From contig CAKVIS010000002.1 of NCBI GenBank assembly GCA_934754415.1, positions 43,280 through 107,279 of the forward strand: a stretch of DNA of 64,000 bases, written 5' to 3'. The notes under the pieces are model-generated. The model did not search any database, had not been told where the DNA came from, and worked only from the letters and a program-made list of their open reading frames with translations. The stretch's first letter is position 1, and each line of letters opens with the position of its first letter. This document shows, one piece after another, positions 25,649 through 35,376 of the stretch. Both the position numbers and the translations under genes were made by a program. The DNA is from an uncultured Bulleidia sp. (lineage in GTDB: Bacteria; Bacillota_I; Bacilli_A; Erysipelotrichales; Erysipelotrichaceae).

Positions 25649-26368
25649 ATGCCAACACCTCATAATAATGCAGAAAAGAAAGACATCGCTAAAAGTGTCT
25701 TAATGCCGGGAGATCCTCTCCGTGCAAAATTCATTGCCGAACACTTCCTGGAAAACCCTGTACTTGTGAACTCTGTACGCGGAATTAACGGATATACAGG
25801 TACATACAACGGCAAACCTGTCACAGTTATGGCAAGTGGCATGGGTATGCCATCTATCGGCATCTACTCTTATGAACTGTATAAAGAATACGACGTGGAA
25901 AATATCATCCGTATCGGTTCTGCAGGCGGCTATTCCCCTGATCTGGACCTCTATGATGTTGTCCTTGCAACAGGGGCGTATTCAGAAAGTTCTTACGCAA
26001 AAACACAGTGCGGAAATACAGATGAGGTACAGACTCCATCTGCTTCTCTGAATGAAAAGATTGAAAAAGCCGCAAAAGAGCTGAATATTCCTCTTCATGA
26101 AGGCATTATTCATTCCTCTGATGTTTTCTACCGTGAATCCAAAGAATACTTAAAAGACGTCACAGAAAACCATCATTGCCTTGCCGTAGAAATGGAAAGC
26201 TTTGCTTTATTCTCCAATGCAAAAGTACTGGGTAAAAATGCTGCCTGTCTTTTAACTATCTCTGACAGTTTTGTTTCTCATAAAGAAACAACTCCGGAAG
26301 AAAGAGAAACTTCTTTCACTCAGATGATGAAACTTGCCCTTGAAACAGTTACTAAATATTGCGACTGA
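25649..26368 (+). CDS. deoD: Purine nucleoside phosphorylase, DeoD type
   Basis: 239 residues, normal length for hexameric PNP. MPGDPLRAKFIAE (phosphate-binding), GSGMGMPSIGIY-like segment, RIGSAGGY, and the AVEMESFALF and LTISD signatures (catalytic Asp) are present. It splits purine ribo- and deoxyribonucleosides into base and pentose-1-phosphate. The start is the ATG behind AAAGGAG. It follows ddl closely and fits with the nucleoside importer at 9-15 kb as a salvage route. Confidence 0.94.
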   Translation: MPTPHNNAEKKDIAKSVLMPGDPLRAKFIAEHFLENPVLVNSVRGINGYTGTYNGKPVTVMASGMGMPSIGIYSYELYKEYDVENIIRIGSAGGYSPDLDLYDVVLATGAYSESSYAKTQCGNTDEVQTPSASLNEKIEKAAKELNIPLHEGIIHSSDVFYRESKEYLKDVTENHHCLAVEMESFALFSNAKVLGKNAACLLTISDSFVSHKETTPEERETSFTQMMKLALETVTKYCD

Positions 26369-26423
26369 TTCTGATACAGGTATACAATACAAATAAACCT
26401 ACTTTTATCTGGAGGAAATGCAT

Positions 26424-27503
26424 ATGCTAAGAATCGGAATGCTTACAAGTGGTGGTGACTGTCAGGCTTTAAACGCTGCCATGCGCGGAGTCTTTAAAGG
26501 TGTCATGAATAACGCAAAGGAACCTGTGGAATTTTACGGGTTTGAAGATGGATATAAAGGATTAATCAATTCCAGATTCCATTTACTGACAGAAGAGGAT
26601 TTTTCAAACATCCTCACAGTCGGTGGAACAATGCTGGGTACTTCCCGTACACCGTTTAAGGAAATTCATGATCCTCTTCCTGATGGGAGAGACAAAGTAG
26701 ACTCCATGAAGCAAACCTACTATAAATTACAGCTGGACTGTCTGATTATGCTGGGTGGTAATGGCTCTACAAAAACAGCTAATCTGTTGTCTGAAGAAGG
26801 CTTGAATGTCATCACTCTGCCTAAGACTATTGATAACGATCTGTATGGCACGGATATGACATTCGGTTTCCAGTCTGCAGTGGATATTGCCACAAGATGT
26901 ATTGATGAAATTCATACCACAGCTTCCAGTCATGGTCGTGTATTTATCGTAGAAGTCATGGGGCATAAAGTCGGCTGGTTACCATTAAATGCAGGCATAG
27001 CCGGTGGAGCTGACATTATCCTGCTCCCTGAAATTCCTTACGATATCAACAACATTGTAGATGTCATTGAAAATCGTGATAAACAGGGAAAACGTTTCAC
27101 CATCATTGCCGTAGCTGAAGGTGCCATTTCCAAACAGGATGCCAAGCTGACTAAAAAAGAATATAAAAAGAAGCTTGAAAAATACACCTTCCCTTCTGTT
27201 TCCTATGAACTTGCAGACCAGATTACAAAGAAAACAGGCAGAGAAGTGCGTGTCACTGTTCCGGGGCACATCCAAAGAGGCGGAGCCCCTGTTGCCTATG
27301 ACAGAGTCTTCTCTTCAAGACTTGGTGCTGAAGCTGCAAAATTGATTCTGAAGAAAAAATACGGTGTTATGGTAGCGTATAAAAACAGAGAAATGGTCAC
27401 TGTTCCTCTGAAAGAAGTTGCCGGAAAACTGAAAACAGTTGACCCTAAGGCTCCTATCATTCAGGAAGCTAAATTCATGGGCATTTCCTTTGGTGATGAG
27501 TAA
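26424..27503 (+). CDS. pfkA: 6-phosphofructokinase
   Basis: 359 residues. It phosphorylates fructose-6-phosphate. Phosphoryl-donor residues: GGNGS at 111-115 (Gly114 at the position that favours ATP; Asn113 replaces the usual Asp), and LPKTIDND (Lys134 where classical ATP enzymes have Gly). This mix occurs in a separate PFK clade, so ATP use is likely but not certain. Substrate segments MGHKVGWLP and PGHIQRGG are intact. The start is the second ATG, eight bases behind GGAGG; the first ATG is too close to that site. Confidence 0.9.
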   Translation: MLRIGMLTSGGDCQALNAAMRGVFKGVMNNAKEPVEFYGFEDGYKGLINSRFHLLTEEDFSNILTVGGTMLGTSRTPFKEIHDPLPDGRDKVDSMKQTYYKLQLDCLIMLGGNGSTKTANLLSEEGLNVITLPKTIDNDLYGTDMTFGFQSAVDIATRCIDEIHTTASSHGRVFIVEVMGHKVGWLPLNAGIAGGADIILLPEIPYDINNIVDVIENRDKQGKRFTIIAVAEGAISKQDAKLTKKEYKKKLEKYTFPSVSYELADQITKKTGREVRVTVPGHIQRGGAPVAYDRVFSSRLGAEAAKLILKKKYGVMVAYKNREMVTVPLKEVAGKLKTVDPKAPIIQEAKFMGISFGDE

Positions 27504-27505
27504 TT

Positions 27506-27538
27506 AAAAAAATGTGCAACAACAAGCACATTTTTTTT
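27506..27538. terminator. Bidirectional terminator between pfkA and TRIC channel gene
   Basis: Twelve-base stem AAAAAAATGTGC / GCACATTTTTTT with an eight-base loop, T-rich on both strands. It abuts the stop codon of the convergent gene. Confidence 0.88.
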
Positions 27539-28181
27539 AATCCTCTTTGACAACTCTTGGCAAGCTCCACTTGTAATGAGAAGCCATCAGTCGAATACAT
27601 AGAACCACAAAAGAACCCATATATATCGCCAGATTGGTTTCATGCATACGGAATAATGGCAAGGCAATCAACGCTCCTGCAATAGAAGCCAGAGCGTAAA
27701 TATGTTTTCTGAAGATGGCCGGCAGTTCATGAATCATTACATCTCTTAAAACTCCCCCGCCTACACCGGTGATCACACCCGAAAAAACAATGAGAAAGCC
27801 ATTATCCACACCATACAGCTTAATTGCCTGATTCATCCCAAGCACTGTAAATACTCCAAGACCTATGGAATCTCCAAATAAAAGACTCAGTCTTCTGAAT
27901 TCACTTTGCTCATTGGTCGGGTGTTTGGATTGTCTTGCAATAATAGCAAACACAATACATGCTGTAATTGCCGAAGCAAATACATAGCGTGGATGGATAA
28001 ACGCCTCCGGAGGGCAATGCCCTAACACCACATCTCTTAATACGCCTCCTGCAGTAGCAGTAAACACGCCTAAGATAATGACACCAAAAATATCCATTCC
28101 TGCTTTTAAAGCCGTGATAGCTCCACTGATTGCAAAAGCAATCGTCCCAATAATTTCAAATATTGTAATCATCTGATCCAT
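27537..28181 (-). CDS. Trimeric intracellular cation (TRIC) channel family protein
   Basis: 214 residues, seven membrane helices in two repeated UPF0126/TRIC units. Each unit carries the conserved GGVLRD motif: ATAGGVLRDVVLG (about 42-54) and VGGGVLRDVMIHE (about 139-151). Bacterial members form K+-permeable trimers. No clear ribosome-binding site precedes the ATG; a second ATG three codons later is possible. It follows the surface-protein gene by 27 bases on the same strand. Confidence 0.9.
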   Translation of the reverse strand: MDQMITIFEIIGTIAFAISGAITALKAGMDIFGVIILGVFTATAGGVLRDVVLGHCPPEAFIHPRYVFASAITACIVFAIIARQSKHPTNEQSEFRRLSLLFGDSIGLGVFTVLGMNQAIKLYGVDNGFLIVFSGVITGVGGGVLRDVMIHELPAIFRKHIYALASIAGALIALPLFRMHETNLAIYMGSFVVLCIRLMASHYKWSLPRVVKED

Positions 28182-28208
28182 ATGACTACATTGTAATCAA
28201 AGTCGGAT

Positions 28209-30698
28209 TCAAAATCTATTCTTTAATGTTCTGAAAAAAATAAAGATTCCCGTGACTATTCCCACACAAATTCCTGTTGCCGTTGCATACCCGGAATATG
28301 TCCTTTCCTTCACTTCCGCTATCTCCATTACTCTGTTTTCTTTTCTGATCTGTAACGTAATCAGCGGCATTTCTATCGCAGTTTCAGGAACAGTAAAAGT
28401 GTATACCTCCTGTGCAGCCTGCATACCTGGAATCATTCGAACATTTTGCAGTGTATACGTTTTTCCGCATTCCACAAAAGGATAAGAAATAGTGGTTTTA
28501 CCAGTTTCTCCTGTCTCCAATAATTTTCTATGTTCTTCATCATACAGTCCCCAGATGGTTCCTTCTGTCTGACAGGAAGACTCATCGATTACTTCTACAA
28601 TCACCCCGGCATTTTGAGGCACATCATGTATTTCCATGTCTTTATCGATGTACACTGAAACAAAATCTTCTTTTCTGAAATATCTGGAACTGGATTGTGT
28701 CTGGAACAAATAATACTGTCCTTGCCTTAGAGAATAGATGTTATCGGCGTGAAATATTACAGGATTTCCTTCTATATCCTTTACAGCTTCCTTTTTTTCT
28801 TCATCGTAATACATCTGATATTCCATTCCTTCTTCCAGATGCATAGATACCTGAAAATATCTGCGTACATGTAACGCATAATACAGCATATCAGACGGCT
28901 TATCTTCCACACGTATACGCATAGGTATAGCAGACGAGTAATGATCCAGTGTATTTACCTGTTCAAGAATATACGTAACACCTGGTTCTACTGCAATCTG
29001 TTTTTCCTGTGTACCATACCATGTATCTATGACTTTACCAGATTCTTCTTTCAGCGCTATTCTTGCCTCTGGCATGCATTGATCTGTATCGTAATCTTTA
29101 ACAGAAGCAGAAATCAGGCACTTTTTCAATACAGGTTCCAACTGTATTGAAGATTGAACACCACTGTCAGTTTCTATGGTATATACCTGCGTATCTGTAT
29201 AGTAGTTCTTTTCTTTTTGCGTCTGTTTTAAGTAATAAGTACCGTTAACTACATTGGCTCTTTGATTTAGAGAGTGAAACCATACAGGATTACCTTCAAT
29301 ATCTTTTGCCATAGATGAACAGGCACTGTCCGTATACAAGCCATACATAAAGTCTCTGGTATCTTCAGGAAGAGGTACATAGATGTCCACATAAGGTTGT
29401 AATGTCAGGCATACCGTATATGTGCTTTGCCCATCGATATGCAGAGTAATCTTTTCAGAAGAAGGCAGATATCCTGCAGGAACAGAAAGTATTTCAAAGC
29501 AAACTTCATCCTGAGAAAAGATTCCCTGTACACTTAAAGGATTCTTTAAAGAAAGATATGTGGCATAGGCATCCTGTGTAAGGTCATACATCTGTACCTC
29601 CACTCCTTCTATGCATTTCTTTGTGAAAGCATCTCTTACTTCAAGAAATACGGTAAACGGAAGACCTTCTACCTCTATCGGTAAACTTTCCTCCTTGTAA
29701 AGTGAGGTAGAGAAGCTGACAGGTAAAATGGCATATCCTCCTTCCACAGCATCACTTTTCAATGTATATTCCGTATCTCTTTCCAATACTATCTGTTTTG
29801 TCTGACCATCATTTAACCACTGTTCCACCACATCTCCATTTTCTTTAGTTAAAGTGAAAGTATACGGCAACAATGTACCAGACAGGATAGTTTTCTTTAC
29901 CTGCATGAAATCCGGCTGTATGGTTACCTTATCGTCTTTCACTTCAAAAGAAAAGACATCTTCTATGGCATAGTAGTGAGAATCTATGTCTTCATATCTG
30001 TAATAATACGTACCTGATGGAAGAAAGACTTGGTCTTTTGGCGTAATACACATAGGCTTACCCAGATGATTGATAAGAGGTTCTTTACATTCCTTATCCT
30101 TATACACTATTGCTTTTGCGGATACATCACTTTGAAATGTTACAGGATACCCGTGAACACAGGCAAAATGGATATCTGTATTTTCTTTTTCCACTGTAAA
30201 TGTTACAGGAGAATGCTGAGCATACCCTTCTGCAGGTTCTTTTTGATACAGAGTATAGGATTTACCATACACGACATACCTTCCTATATCTTCTTCCCTT
30301 TCAATATCTATTATCATCGATTCTTTTGTCTCATTTTCCTGCAAGACATAGGCCATGGGTATTTCGCTGGTTACCAATATACCAATGGCATCCAGCTGTA
30401 TGGTTTCAATATCCTTTTCCAACGTAGCTTCATAGGGTAAGATACCCTGAAAAGCGGGGTCACTTCGTACAGTATAGACATCTTCTTCCAGTTCCATTGA
30501 AACTTTTCCTTCGCTGTTTACTTCCACTGATGTCACTTTATTATCGGCCTTATCATAAATATCCAGCTGTAATCCCTGTACATCTCTGTCCTTGCATACC
30601 ACCTGCATAGTGTATGTACGCTTTGACAATGTTTCTTTTCCATACACCTGTGTTATCAGTAAAGCACTCATCATACACGCAAACCACTTTTCAGGCAT
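28209..30698 (-). CDS. Large Cna-B/prealbumin-like repeat surface protein, membrane-anchored
   Basis: 829 residues. Signal peptide at about 1-20, then nearly 800 extracellular residues, one membrane helix (about 803-822) and a short basic tail RTLKNRF. Two kinds of beta repeat alternate. One (about 197-253, 452-509, 628-684) has a core KDIEGNPV-x-FH and later G-x-YYL-x-QTQ. The other resembles Cna-B/transthyretin modules ending in an E-x-YTL strand. No LPXTG motif precedes the helix, so it is not a sortase substrate. Start chosen at the ATG behind AGAGG; it overlaps the small upstream gene by eight bases. Function unknown. Confidence 0.82.
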   Translation of the reverse strand: MPEKWFACMMSALLITQVYGKETLSKRTYTMQVVCKDRDVQGLQLDIYDKADNKVTSVEVNSEGKVSMELEEDVYTVRSDPAFQGILPYEATLEKDIETIQLDAIGILVTSEIPMAYVLQENETKESMIIDIEREEDIGRYVVYGKSYTLYQKEPAEGYAQHSPVTFTVEKENTDIHFACVHGYPVTFQSDVSAKAIVYKDKECKEPLINHLGKPMCITPKDQVFLPSGTYYYRYEDIDSHYYAIEDVFSFEVKDDKVTIQPDFMQVKKTILSGTLLPYTFTLTKENGDVVEQWLNDGQTKQIVLERDTEYTLKSDAVEGGYAILPVSFSTSLYKEESLPIEVEGLPFTVFLEVRDAFTKKCIEGVEVQMYDLTQDAYATYLSLKNPLSVQGIFSQDEVCFEILSVPAGYLPSSEKITLHIDGQSTYTVCLTLQPYVDIYVPLPEDTRDFMYGLYTDSACSSMAKDIEGNPVWFHSLNQRANVVNGTYYLKQTQKEKNYYTDTQVYTIETDSGVQSSIQLEPVLKKCLISASVKDYDTDQCMPEARIALKEESGKVIDTWYGTQEKQIAVEPGVTYILEQVNTLDHYSSAIPMRIRVEDKPSDMLYYALHVRRYFQVSMHLEEGMEYQMYYDEEKKEAVKDIEGNPVIFHADNIYSLRQGQYYLFQTQSSSRYFRKEDFVSVYIDKDMEIHDVPQNAGVIVEVIDESSCQTEGTIWGLYDEEHRKLLETGETGKTTISYPFVECGKTYTLQNVRMIPGMQAAQEVYTFTVPETAIEMPLITLQIRKENRVMEIAEVKERTYSGYATATGICVGIVTGIFIFFRTLKNRF

Positions 30699-31056
30699 AC
30701 AGACCTCTGTATTGCTGAAGTGCAATAGATATCAGACTGGCATGCACATCCGCTTCCACCTGAAACTGAAATATCACAGGATCCTGTTGTAATTCTTTTG
30801 CCAGCGCTTCAGGCTTTTCCTTTCCAATGAATAATCTGTAAAGTAACATTCTTGTCTCTACTCCATAGTTTTCCTGCAGACTGTCAAATACTTCATCCAC
30901 CTTTTTCACTTTCTGTTGTAGCTGTTCCAGCTCATGTTGCAATTCTTCCTTATGCATATCTTTTTGTTGTTCAATACTTTGCTGTAACACCTCCATCCTT
31001 CTTTGATACTCTCCATAAACTGCACATTCTTCTTTAAATTTTGTATAGGTAGTCAT
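30691..31056 (-). CDS. Small coiled-coil protein, unknown function
   Basis: 121 residues. Residues about 18-55 form a heptad-rich coiled coil full of Gln, Glu and Lys. The C-terminal half ([19 protein letters not shown] and [11 protein letters not shown]) is helical and faintly recalls the HTH region of phage ArpU/sigma-like regulators. That resemblance is weak. A strong GGAGG site precedes the chosen ATG. It is coupled by an eight-base overlap to the surface-protein gene and is divergent from the DUF1846 gene. It could regulate the pair or assist in assembly. Confidence 0.65.
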   Translation of the reverse strand: MTTYTKFKEECAVYGEYQRRMEVLQQSIEQQKDMHKEELQHELEQLQQKVKKVDEVFDSLQENYGVETRMLLYRLFIGKEKPEALAKELQQDPVIFQFQVEADVHASLISIALQQYRGLYA

Positions 31057-31156
31057 ACAGACACCTCCCTTCAAAATATATATTGTTAAAAAATGTTTTT
31101 TTTCTTTGAGAAAATTTAAAAATTTGTACAATAGATGGAGGAAAGAGGGAAAACAT

Positions 31157-32638
31157 ATGAACACGCCATTTAATTCTGAAAAATATCTATCCATGCAAAG
31201 AGATAAAATCCTGGAACGTATCCAGTTATTCCACGGAAAATTATATCTTGAATTCGGAGGAAAAATGTTTGAAGACTTCCATGCCTCAAGAGTATTACCC
31301 GGGTATGAGCCTAATAACAAGGTCAGATTATTGAGTGAGTTAAAAGATCAGGTTGAACTTATTATATGCATCAATGCCAACAATATTGAGCATCCTAAAA
31401 AAAGAGCAGATCTTGGCACCAGATATGACCAGGAAGTATATAGATTACTGGATAAATTCAAAGAACTGCAATTATATTGCAGCAGTGTTGTCATCACACA
31501 ATATGCGAACCAGCCAAGTGTGGCAGCCTTCCGCAAAACCTTAAAAAAAGCAGGCATTGCAACATACCTGCATTATCCTATTCCAGGATATCCTGGAAAT
31601 GTGGACTATATTGTTTCTAAAGACGGTCTTGGAAAGAATGAGTACGTACAGACTACAAGAAATCTCATTGTCGTGACTGCTCCGGGACCTGGTTCCGGAA
31701 AAATGGCCACATGCCTTTCTCAGATGTATCACGATCAGCTACACGGTATTTCTTCAGGATATGCTAAATTTGAAACCTTCCCTGTCTGGAATCTCCCATT
31801 AAAGCATCCTGTTAATCTTGCTTATGAAGCAGCTACTGCAGACCTGAACGATGTCAATATGATTGATCCGTTCCATCTGGAAACCTATGGAAAAACAGCT
31901 ATCAACTACAACAGAGATATTGAAATCTTCCCTGTACTGAACCGTATCATCACACGTATCATGGAAACTTCTCCATACCATTCTCCTACAGATATGGGTG
32001 TAAATATGGTTGGATTCTGTATTGACGATGAAGAAGCTGTATGCAAGGCAAGCAAGGAAGAAATTATCCGTCGTTACTATCGTATCTATTCCGATTATAT
32101 TCAGGATAAAGCTTCTATTGAAACAGTTGAAAAGATTGAAAGACTGATGAATGAGTGTGATATTCATCCTTCAGATCGTAAAGTAGTTTCCATTGCACGT
32201 GATAAATCCAAACGTTCCAAAGAACCTGCCATGGCCATTGAACTTCCGGATGGAAGAACTGTCACAGGAAAAACCTCCGATCTTTTTGGACCATCTGCAG
32301 CAGCTCTTATCAACGGACTGAAAACACTGGCAGGTATTTCCAAAGAAACACACCTGATCGAACCTGAAGATGTCGTTCCTATCCAACATCTGAAGATTTC
32401 CTCTCTGGGTAATCACAACCCGAGATTACATTCCGATGAATTACTGATTGCTCTGGCAATCATTGCTGAAAAAAATGACTATGCACATCAGGCAATTGAA
32501 CAGCTGTCTTTACTGAAAGGCTCCGAAGCACATTGTACAGTAGTGATTCCTCAGGAAGATCAGGACGTTTTCAGAGCTCTGGGCATCCGTGTCACCATGG
32601 ATCCTGTATACAGTCATAACACTTTATTCCATAAGTAA
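31157..32638 (+). CDS. DUF1846 family protein
   Basis: 493 residues, normal length for this family of cytoplasmic proteins of unknown function. Typical stretches are [20 protein letters not shown] (start), [30 protein letters not shown] (P-loop-like, about 188-206) and [20 protein letters not shown]. The [11 protein letters not shown] segment suggests phosphate or nucleotide binding, which is unproven. The start is the ATG behind AGAGGGA, 17 codons inside a longer frame. One T separates its stop from the ATG of the putative ADP-ribosyltransferase, so the two are translationally coupled. Confidence 0.9.
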   Translation: MNTPFNSEKYLSMQRDKILERIQLFHGKLYLEFGGKMFEDFHASRVLPGYEPNNKVRLLSELKDQVELIICINANNIEHPKKRADLGTRYDQEVYRLLDKFKELQLYCSSVVITQYANQPSVAAFRKTLKKAGIATYLHYPIPGYPGNVDYIVSKDGLGKNEYVQTTRNLIVVTAPGPGSGKMATCLSQMYHDQLHGISSGYAKFETFPVWNLPLKHPVNLAYEAATADLNDVNMIDPFHLETYGKTAINYNRDIEIFPVLNRIITRIMETSPYHSPTDMGVNMVGFCIDDEEAVCKASKEEIIRRYYRIYSDYIQDKASIETVEKIERLMNECDIHPSDRKVVSIARDKSKRSKEPAMAIELPDGRTVTGKTSDLFGPSAAALINGLKTLAGISKETHLIEPEDVVPIQHLKISSLGNHNPRLHSDELLIALAIIAEKNDYAHQAIEQLSLLKGSEAHCTVVIPQEDQDVFRALGIRVTMDPVYSHNTLFHK

Positions 32639-32639
32639 T

Positions 32640-33392
32640 ATGACAGAAGAAGAGATAGTGACATATGTCAAAATGTACGAAGGACAGTTACCCTTCTATT
32701 CAGACTATAAAGCCTATGTCACATGGAATGCTGTGTTTTTTGACGGTCTGGAAAACGAAGAATTGAAGATACTGGAAAACAAGAAGTTCAATACAGACAT
32801 GATTGCACACTGCACTGAGCTCATTCATGCCTGTAAGGTTTTGTTTCATGCCTGCACTCCTTGTACCACCCCTATGATAACCACACGGGTGGAGAGACTG
32901 TATGATTTTCAACAGATGCAGAAAGCGGGCAGAACCATTGCCTTTACTTCCACCAGTAAGAACAGCTTCTTAAAACAATATCAGGATAAAGAAGGCATTG
33001 TTTTACTGGAATGTCATCTGCCAAAAGGCACTCGTTGTGCAGACTTTGCACACATCTTACAGGATTACCAAAAGACAGACGAAGCAGAAGTACTTTTACC
33101 GCCTTATACTAAGCTGGATATTTCTGATTTGCCTCTCAGTCATGAAGAAATGCGCATCCTGGATAAAAGCGGTCATTCACCATTTGGTAAATACTGTCTG
33201 AAAGTGCAAGGTATCGACTTCATAGAAGAGCCACAGTTTGTCATTACACAGCAGGATATAGAAGGTGCAATTCGTTTTCTAACCTGTTTAAATGCAAACA
33301 AGACTTATGCAGTATCAGACGCAGATAAATACATACAATTAAAAAAAGCATTACGTTACCACATACGCAATGCTTTCAGCGAAGAACTTTAG
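32640..33392 (+). CDS. Putative mono-ADP-ribosyltransferase (ART fold, R-S-E class)
   Basis: 250 residues. The order of motifs matches arginine-type ADP-ribosyltransferases: an Arg on a likely first core strand (TTRVERLYD, Arg83 or Arg86), F-T-S-T-S (102-106), then E-A-E-V-L-L-P-P (148-155), the E-x-E catalytic loop in the form seen in vertebrate ecto-ARTs and some bacterial toxins. A predicted helical N-terminal part (1-75) and a C-terminal ~90 residues are not recognised. No signal peptide or export signal is visible, so it probably acts inside the cell. It has no own ribosome-binding site and depends on DUF1846 translation. Target unknown. Confidence 0.62.
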   Translation: MTEEEIVTYVKMYEGQLPFYSDYKAYVTWNAVFFDGLENEELKILENKKFNTDMIAHCTELIHACKVLFHACTPCTTPMITTRVERLYDFQQMQKAGRTIAFTSTSKNSFLKQYQDKEGIVLLECHLPKGTRCADFAHILQDYQKTDEAEVLLPPYTKLDISDLPLSHEEMRILDKSGHSPFGKYCLKVQGIDFIEEPQFVITQQDIEGAIRFLTCLNANKTYAVSDADKYIQLKKALRYHIRNAFSEEL

Positions 33393-33408
33393 ATTCTTCG
33401 TTTTTTTT
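33380..33408 (+). terminator. Terminator of the DUF1846-ART operon
   Basis: Seven-base stem CGAAGAA / TTCTTCG with a seven-base loop and eight T. The left arm lies in the last codons of the ART-like gene. A-rich sequence on the other strand may let it serve the convergent kinase gene. Confidence 0.8.
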
Positions 33409-34369
33409 ATTTTATAAATTTCTGAATTTCAGACTGTGACGGCATGACTCTTAAAGCACCTTTTCGTGTTGTGACAATACTTGCAGCCGCATTAGCTCTT
33501 ACAAGCATTGCCTGTAAAGTATCCTCGTCCAGGCCATCCAGACCTTTTTCAAGCACAGTCTCCAGTACACATGCACAGAAAGTATCTCCTGCTCCTGTAG
33601 TTTCAATAGTATTCTCCTGCAGGAATGCAGGTACTTCCACCTTACATGAGGATGTATAGGCACAGCTACCGTCTTTACCTTTGGATAAACATATCAGCTT
33701 TAAACCAGGATAGTTTTTTTTCAGATATGCGATGCCTTCTTCAAAATCCTGTTTACCAGTAAACCACTGTATTTCGTTATCAGAAATTTTCAAAATATCT
33801 GCCTGTTGCAATCCATAATGAATCTGATCATGTGCCTGCTGCAGATCTTTCCATAATGGTTCTCTGAGATTTGGATCAAAAGAGATAAGACAATGCGCTT
33901 CTTTAGCACATTGTAAAGCTTTGATAGTCGCTGTTCTTACAGGTTCATCCGTTAAAGATAAAGAACCAAAATGAAAAACAGAACAGTTGCGAATCAGATC
34001 ATAGTCTACTTCTTCAGCTGTAAGGCAAATATCTGCACCTGGATTTCTATAAAAAGCAAAATCTCTGTCCCCATCTTCTTTTGTCAGAACAATTGCCAGC
34101 GTTGTATGTACCGTATCATCAAATCTCAAGCCTCTTGTATCAATGGTTTGTTCTTTTAAAGCAGACTCAAGTAACGTGCCAAAACCATCTCTGCCCACTT
34201 TCCCGATATAGGCTGTCTTTCTTTGAAATCTGGATAACATGGATAATACATTACATACTGCACCACCGGGATTAGCTTCCAGAACAGGATTGCCCTGTGC
34301 ACTTAATCCGTTATCTGTGAAATCTATCAGCAGCTCACCCAAAGCCACTACATCATATTGTTTCATCAT
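33407..34369 (-). CDS. PfkB-family carbohydrate kinase (probable fructokinase)
   Basis: 320 residues of the ribokinase/PfkB fold. Signature 1 near residue 35 (GGAVCNVLSMLSRF) and signature 2 ETTGAGDTFCACVLE (about 250, catalytic Asp) are intact. FYRNPGADICLTAEEVD is typical of bacterial fructokinases. It would phosphorylate fructose or a related sugar with ATP. An ATG two bases after the fruK-like stop codon was chosen; an overlapping GTG start three codons earlier is possible. No PTS or transporter gene is adjacent. Confidence 0.85.
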   Translation of the reverse strand: MMKQYDVVALGELLIDFTDNGLSAQGNPVLEANPGGAVCNVLSMLSRFQRKTAYIGKVGRDGFGTLLESALKEQTIDTRGLRFDDTVHTTLAIVLTKEDGDRDFAFYRNPGADICLTAEEVDYDLIRNCSVFHFGSLSLTDEPVRTATIKALQCAKEAHCLISFDPNLREPLWKDLQQAHDQIHYGLQQADILKISDNEIQWFTGKQDFEEGIAYLKKNYPGLKLICLSKGKDGSCAYTSSCKVEVPAFLQENTIETTGAGDTFCACVLETVLEKGLDGLDEDTLQAMLVRANAAASIVTTRKGALRVMPSQSEIQKFIK

Positions 34370-34371
34370 AC

Positions 34372-35292
34372 TCAGCACATTATTCTTTCTACAGTGATCT
34401 GCCCTTTGATTTTTTCTATTTCAAACTGATTGGCAATGCCTTTTACTGAAGCAGTTGCTGTTCCCATAATCAGAGATTGTAAAAATGCCCCCTGCATATC
34501 TGCACCCTTTTTCATTGCACTCACGAAACCGGCAACCATACTGTCTCCAGCTCCAATACTGCTTCCGTTTACCTCAGGAACATTTCCTCTGTAAACAGTA
34601 CCATCTTCACATAAAAGTACAGCTCCGTCTTTACCAAGCGAAACCAGCACATTTTTCGGTCCCATCTGCTGAAGACGCCTTGCATAGAATAGTACTTCAC
34701 TGAAAGAACGAATATCTTTATCAAACAGCTCAGATAATTCCATACGATTCGGTTTCACAAGAAACGGACAAGCCTCTACAGCTTTCCTAAAAGCTTCCCC
34801 TGAAGCATCCAGGATACAGGTACATCCTTTTTCATTGGCACACTGTATAAATTCGTAATAAAATTCAGAAGGAACACCATTAGGTAAACTGCCACTTACA
34901 ATCAGTGTATCTCTTTCTGTTAAAGAAGCTAATCTGGATTTTACAATTTCCAGTTCTTCCTTTGTGACCTTGGGACCACTTCCGTTGATTTCTGTTTCTT
35001 CGTTGCCCTGTACTTTAATATTAATACGGGTCATTCCACCATATACATCAATGAAATCAGTCTGAATAAAATTCTGATGCAACATATCCAGCAACATTCT
35101 GCCAGTTCTTCCTGCAACAAACCCTGAAGCAATAGATTCGCAATCCAGTTCTTTCAAAGCATAGGAAACGTTGATTCCTTTTCCTCCTGGGACGATGATT
35201 TCATTAGTTGTACGATTCATTTGCCCGGTTTTTAATTCCGGTATATCTACTATATAATCCAAAGAAGGATTTAACGTTACGGTGTATATCAT
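34372..35292 (-). CDS. fruK: 1-phosphofructokinase / tagatose-6-phosphate kinase family
   Basis: 306 residues, LacC/FruK branch of the PfkB family: LNPSLDYIVDI start, PGGKGINVSYAL (about 36-47), and the anion-hole motif IGAGDSMVAGF (about 250). It phosphorylates fructose-1-phosphate or tagatose-6-phosphate. FruK is the likelier assignment since no lac/tagatose genes are near, but no fructose PTS gene is near either. A GGAGC site precedes the ATG. It forms a pair with the fructokinase-like gene directly behind it. Confidence 0.82.
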   Translation of the reverse strand: MIYTVTLNPSLDYIVDIPELKTGQMNRTTNEIIVPGGKGINVSYALKELDCESIASGFVAGRTGRMLLDMLHQNFIQTDFIDVYGGMTRINIKVQGNEETEINGSGPKVTKEELEIVKSRLASLTERDTLIVSGSLPNGVPSEFYYEFIQCANEKGCTCILDASGEAFRKAVEACPFLVKPNRMELSELFDKDIRSFSEVLFYARRLQQMGPKNVLVSLGKDGAVLLCEDGTVYRGNVPEVNGSSIGAGDSMVAGFVSAMKKGADMQGAFLQSLIMGTATASVKGIANQFEIEKIKGQITVERIMC

Positions 35293-35376
35293 GGAAGCTC
35301 CTTTTGTATATTTTTATTTTCATGCAATTCTTAAGTTATAGCAACAAAAAAATATTACAAAAACCCGTGTAAGCAC

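Noticed and set aside
30691..31056. Phage ArpU-type regulator
   Set aside because: The similarity is limited to a short helical stretch, and no phage genes lie nearby; kept as unknown.
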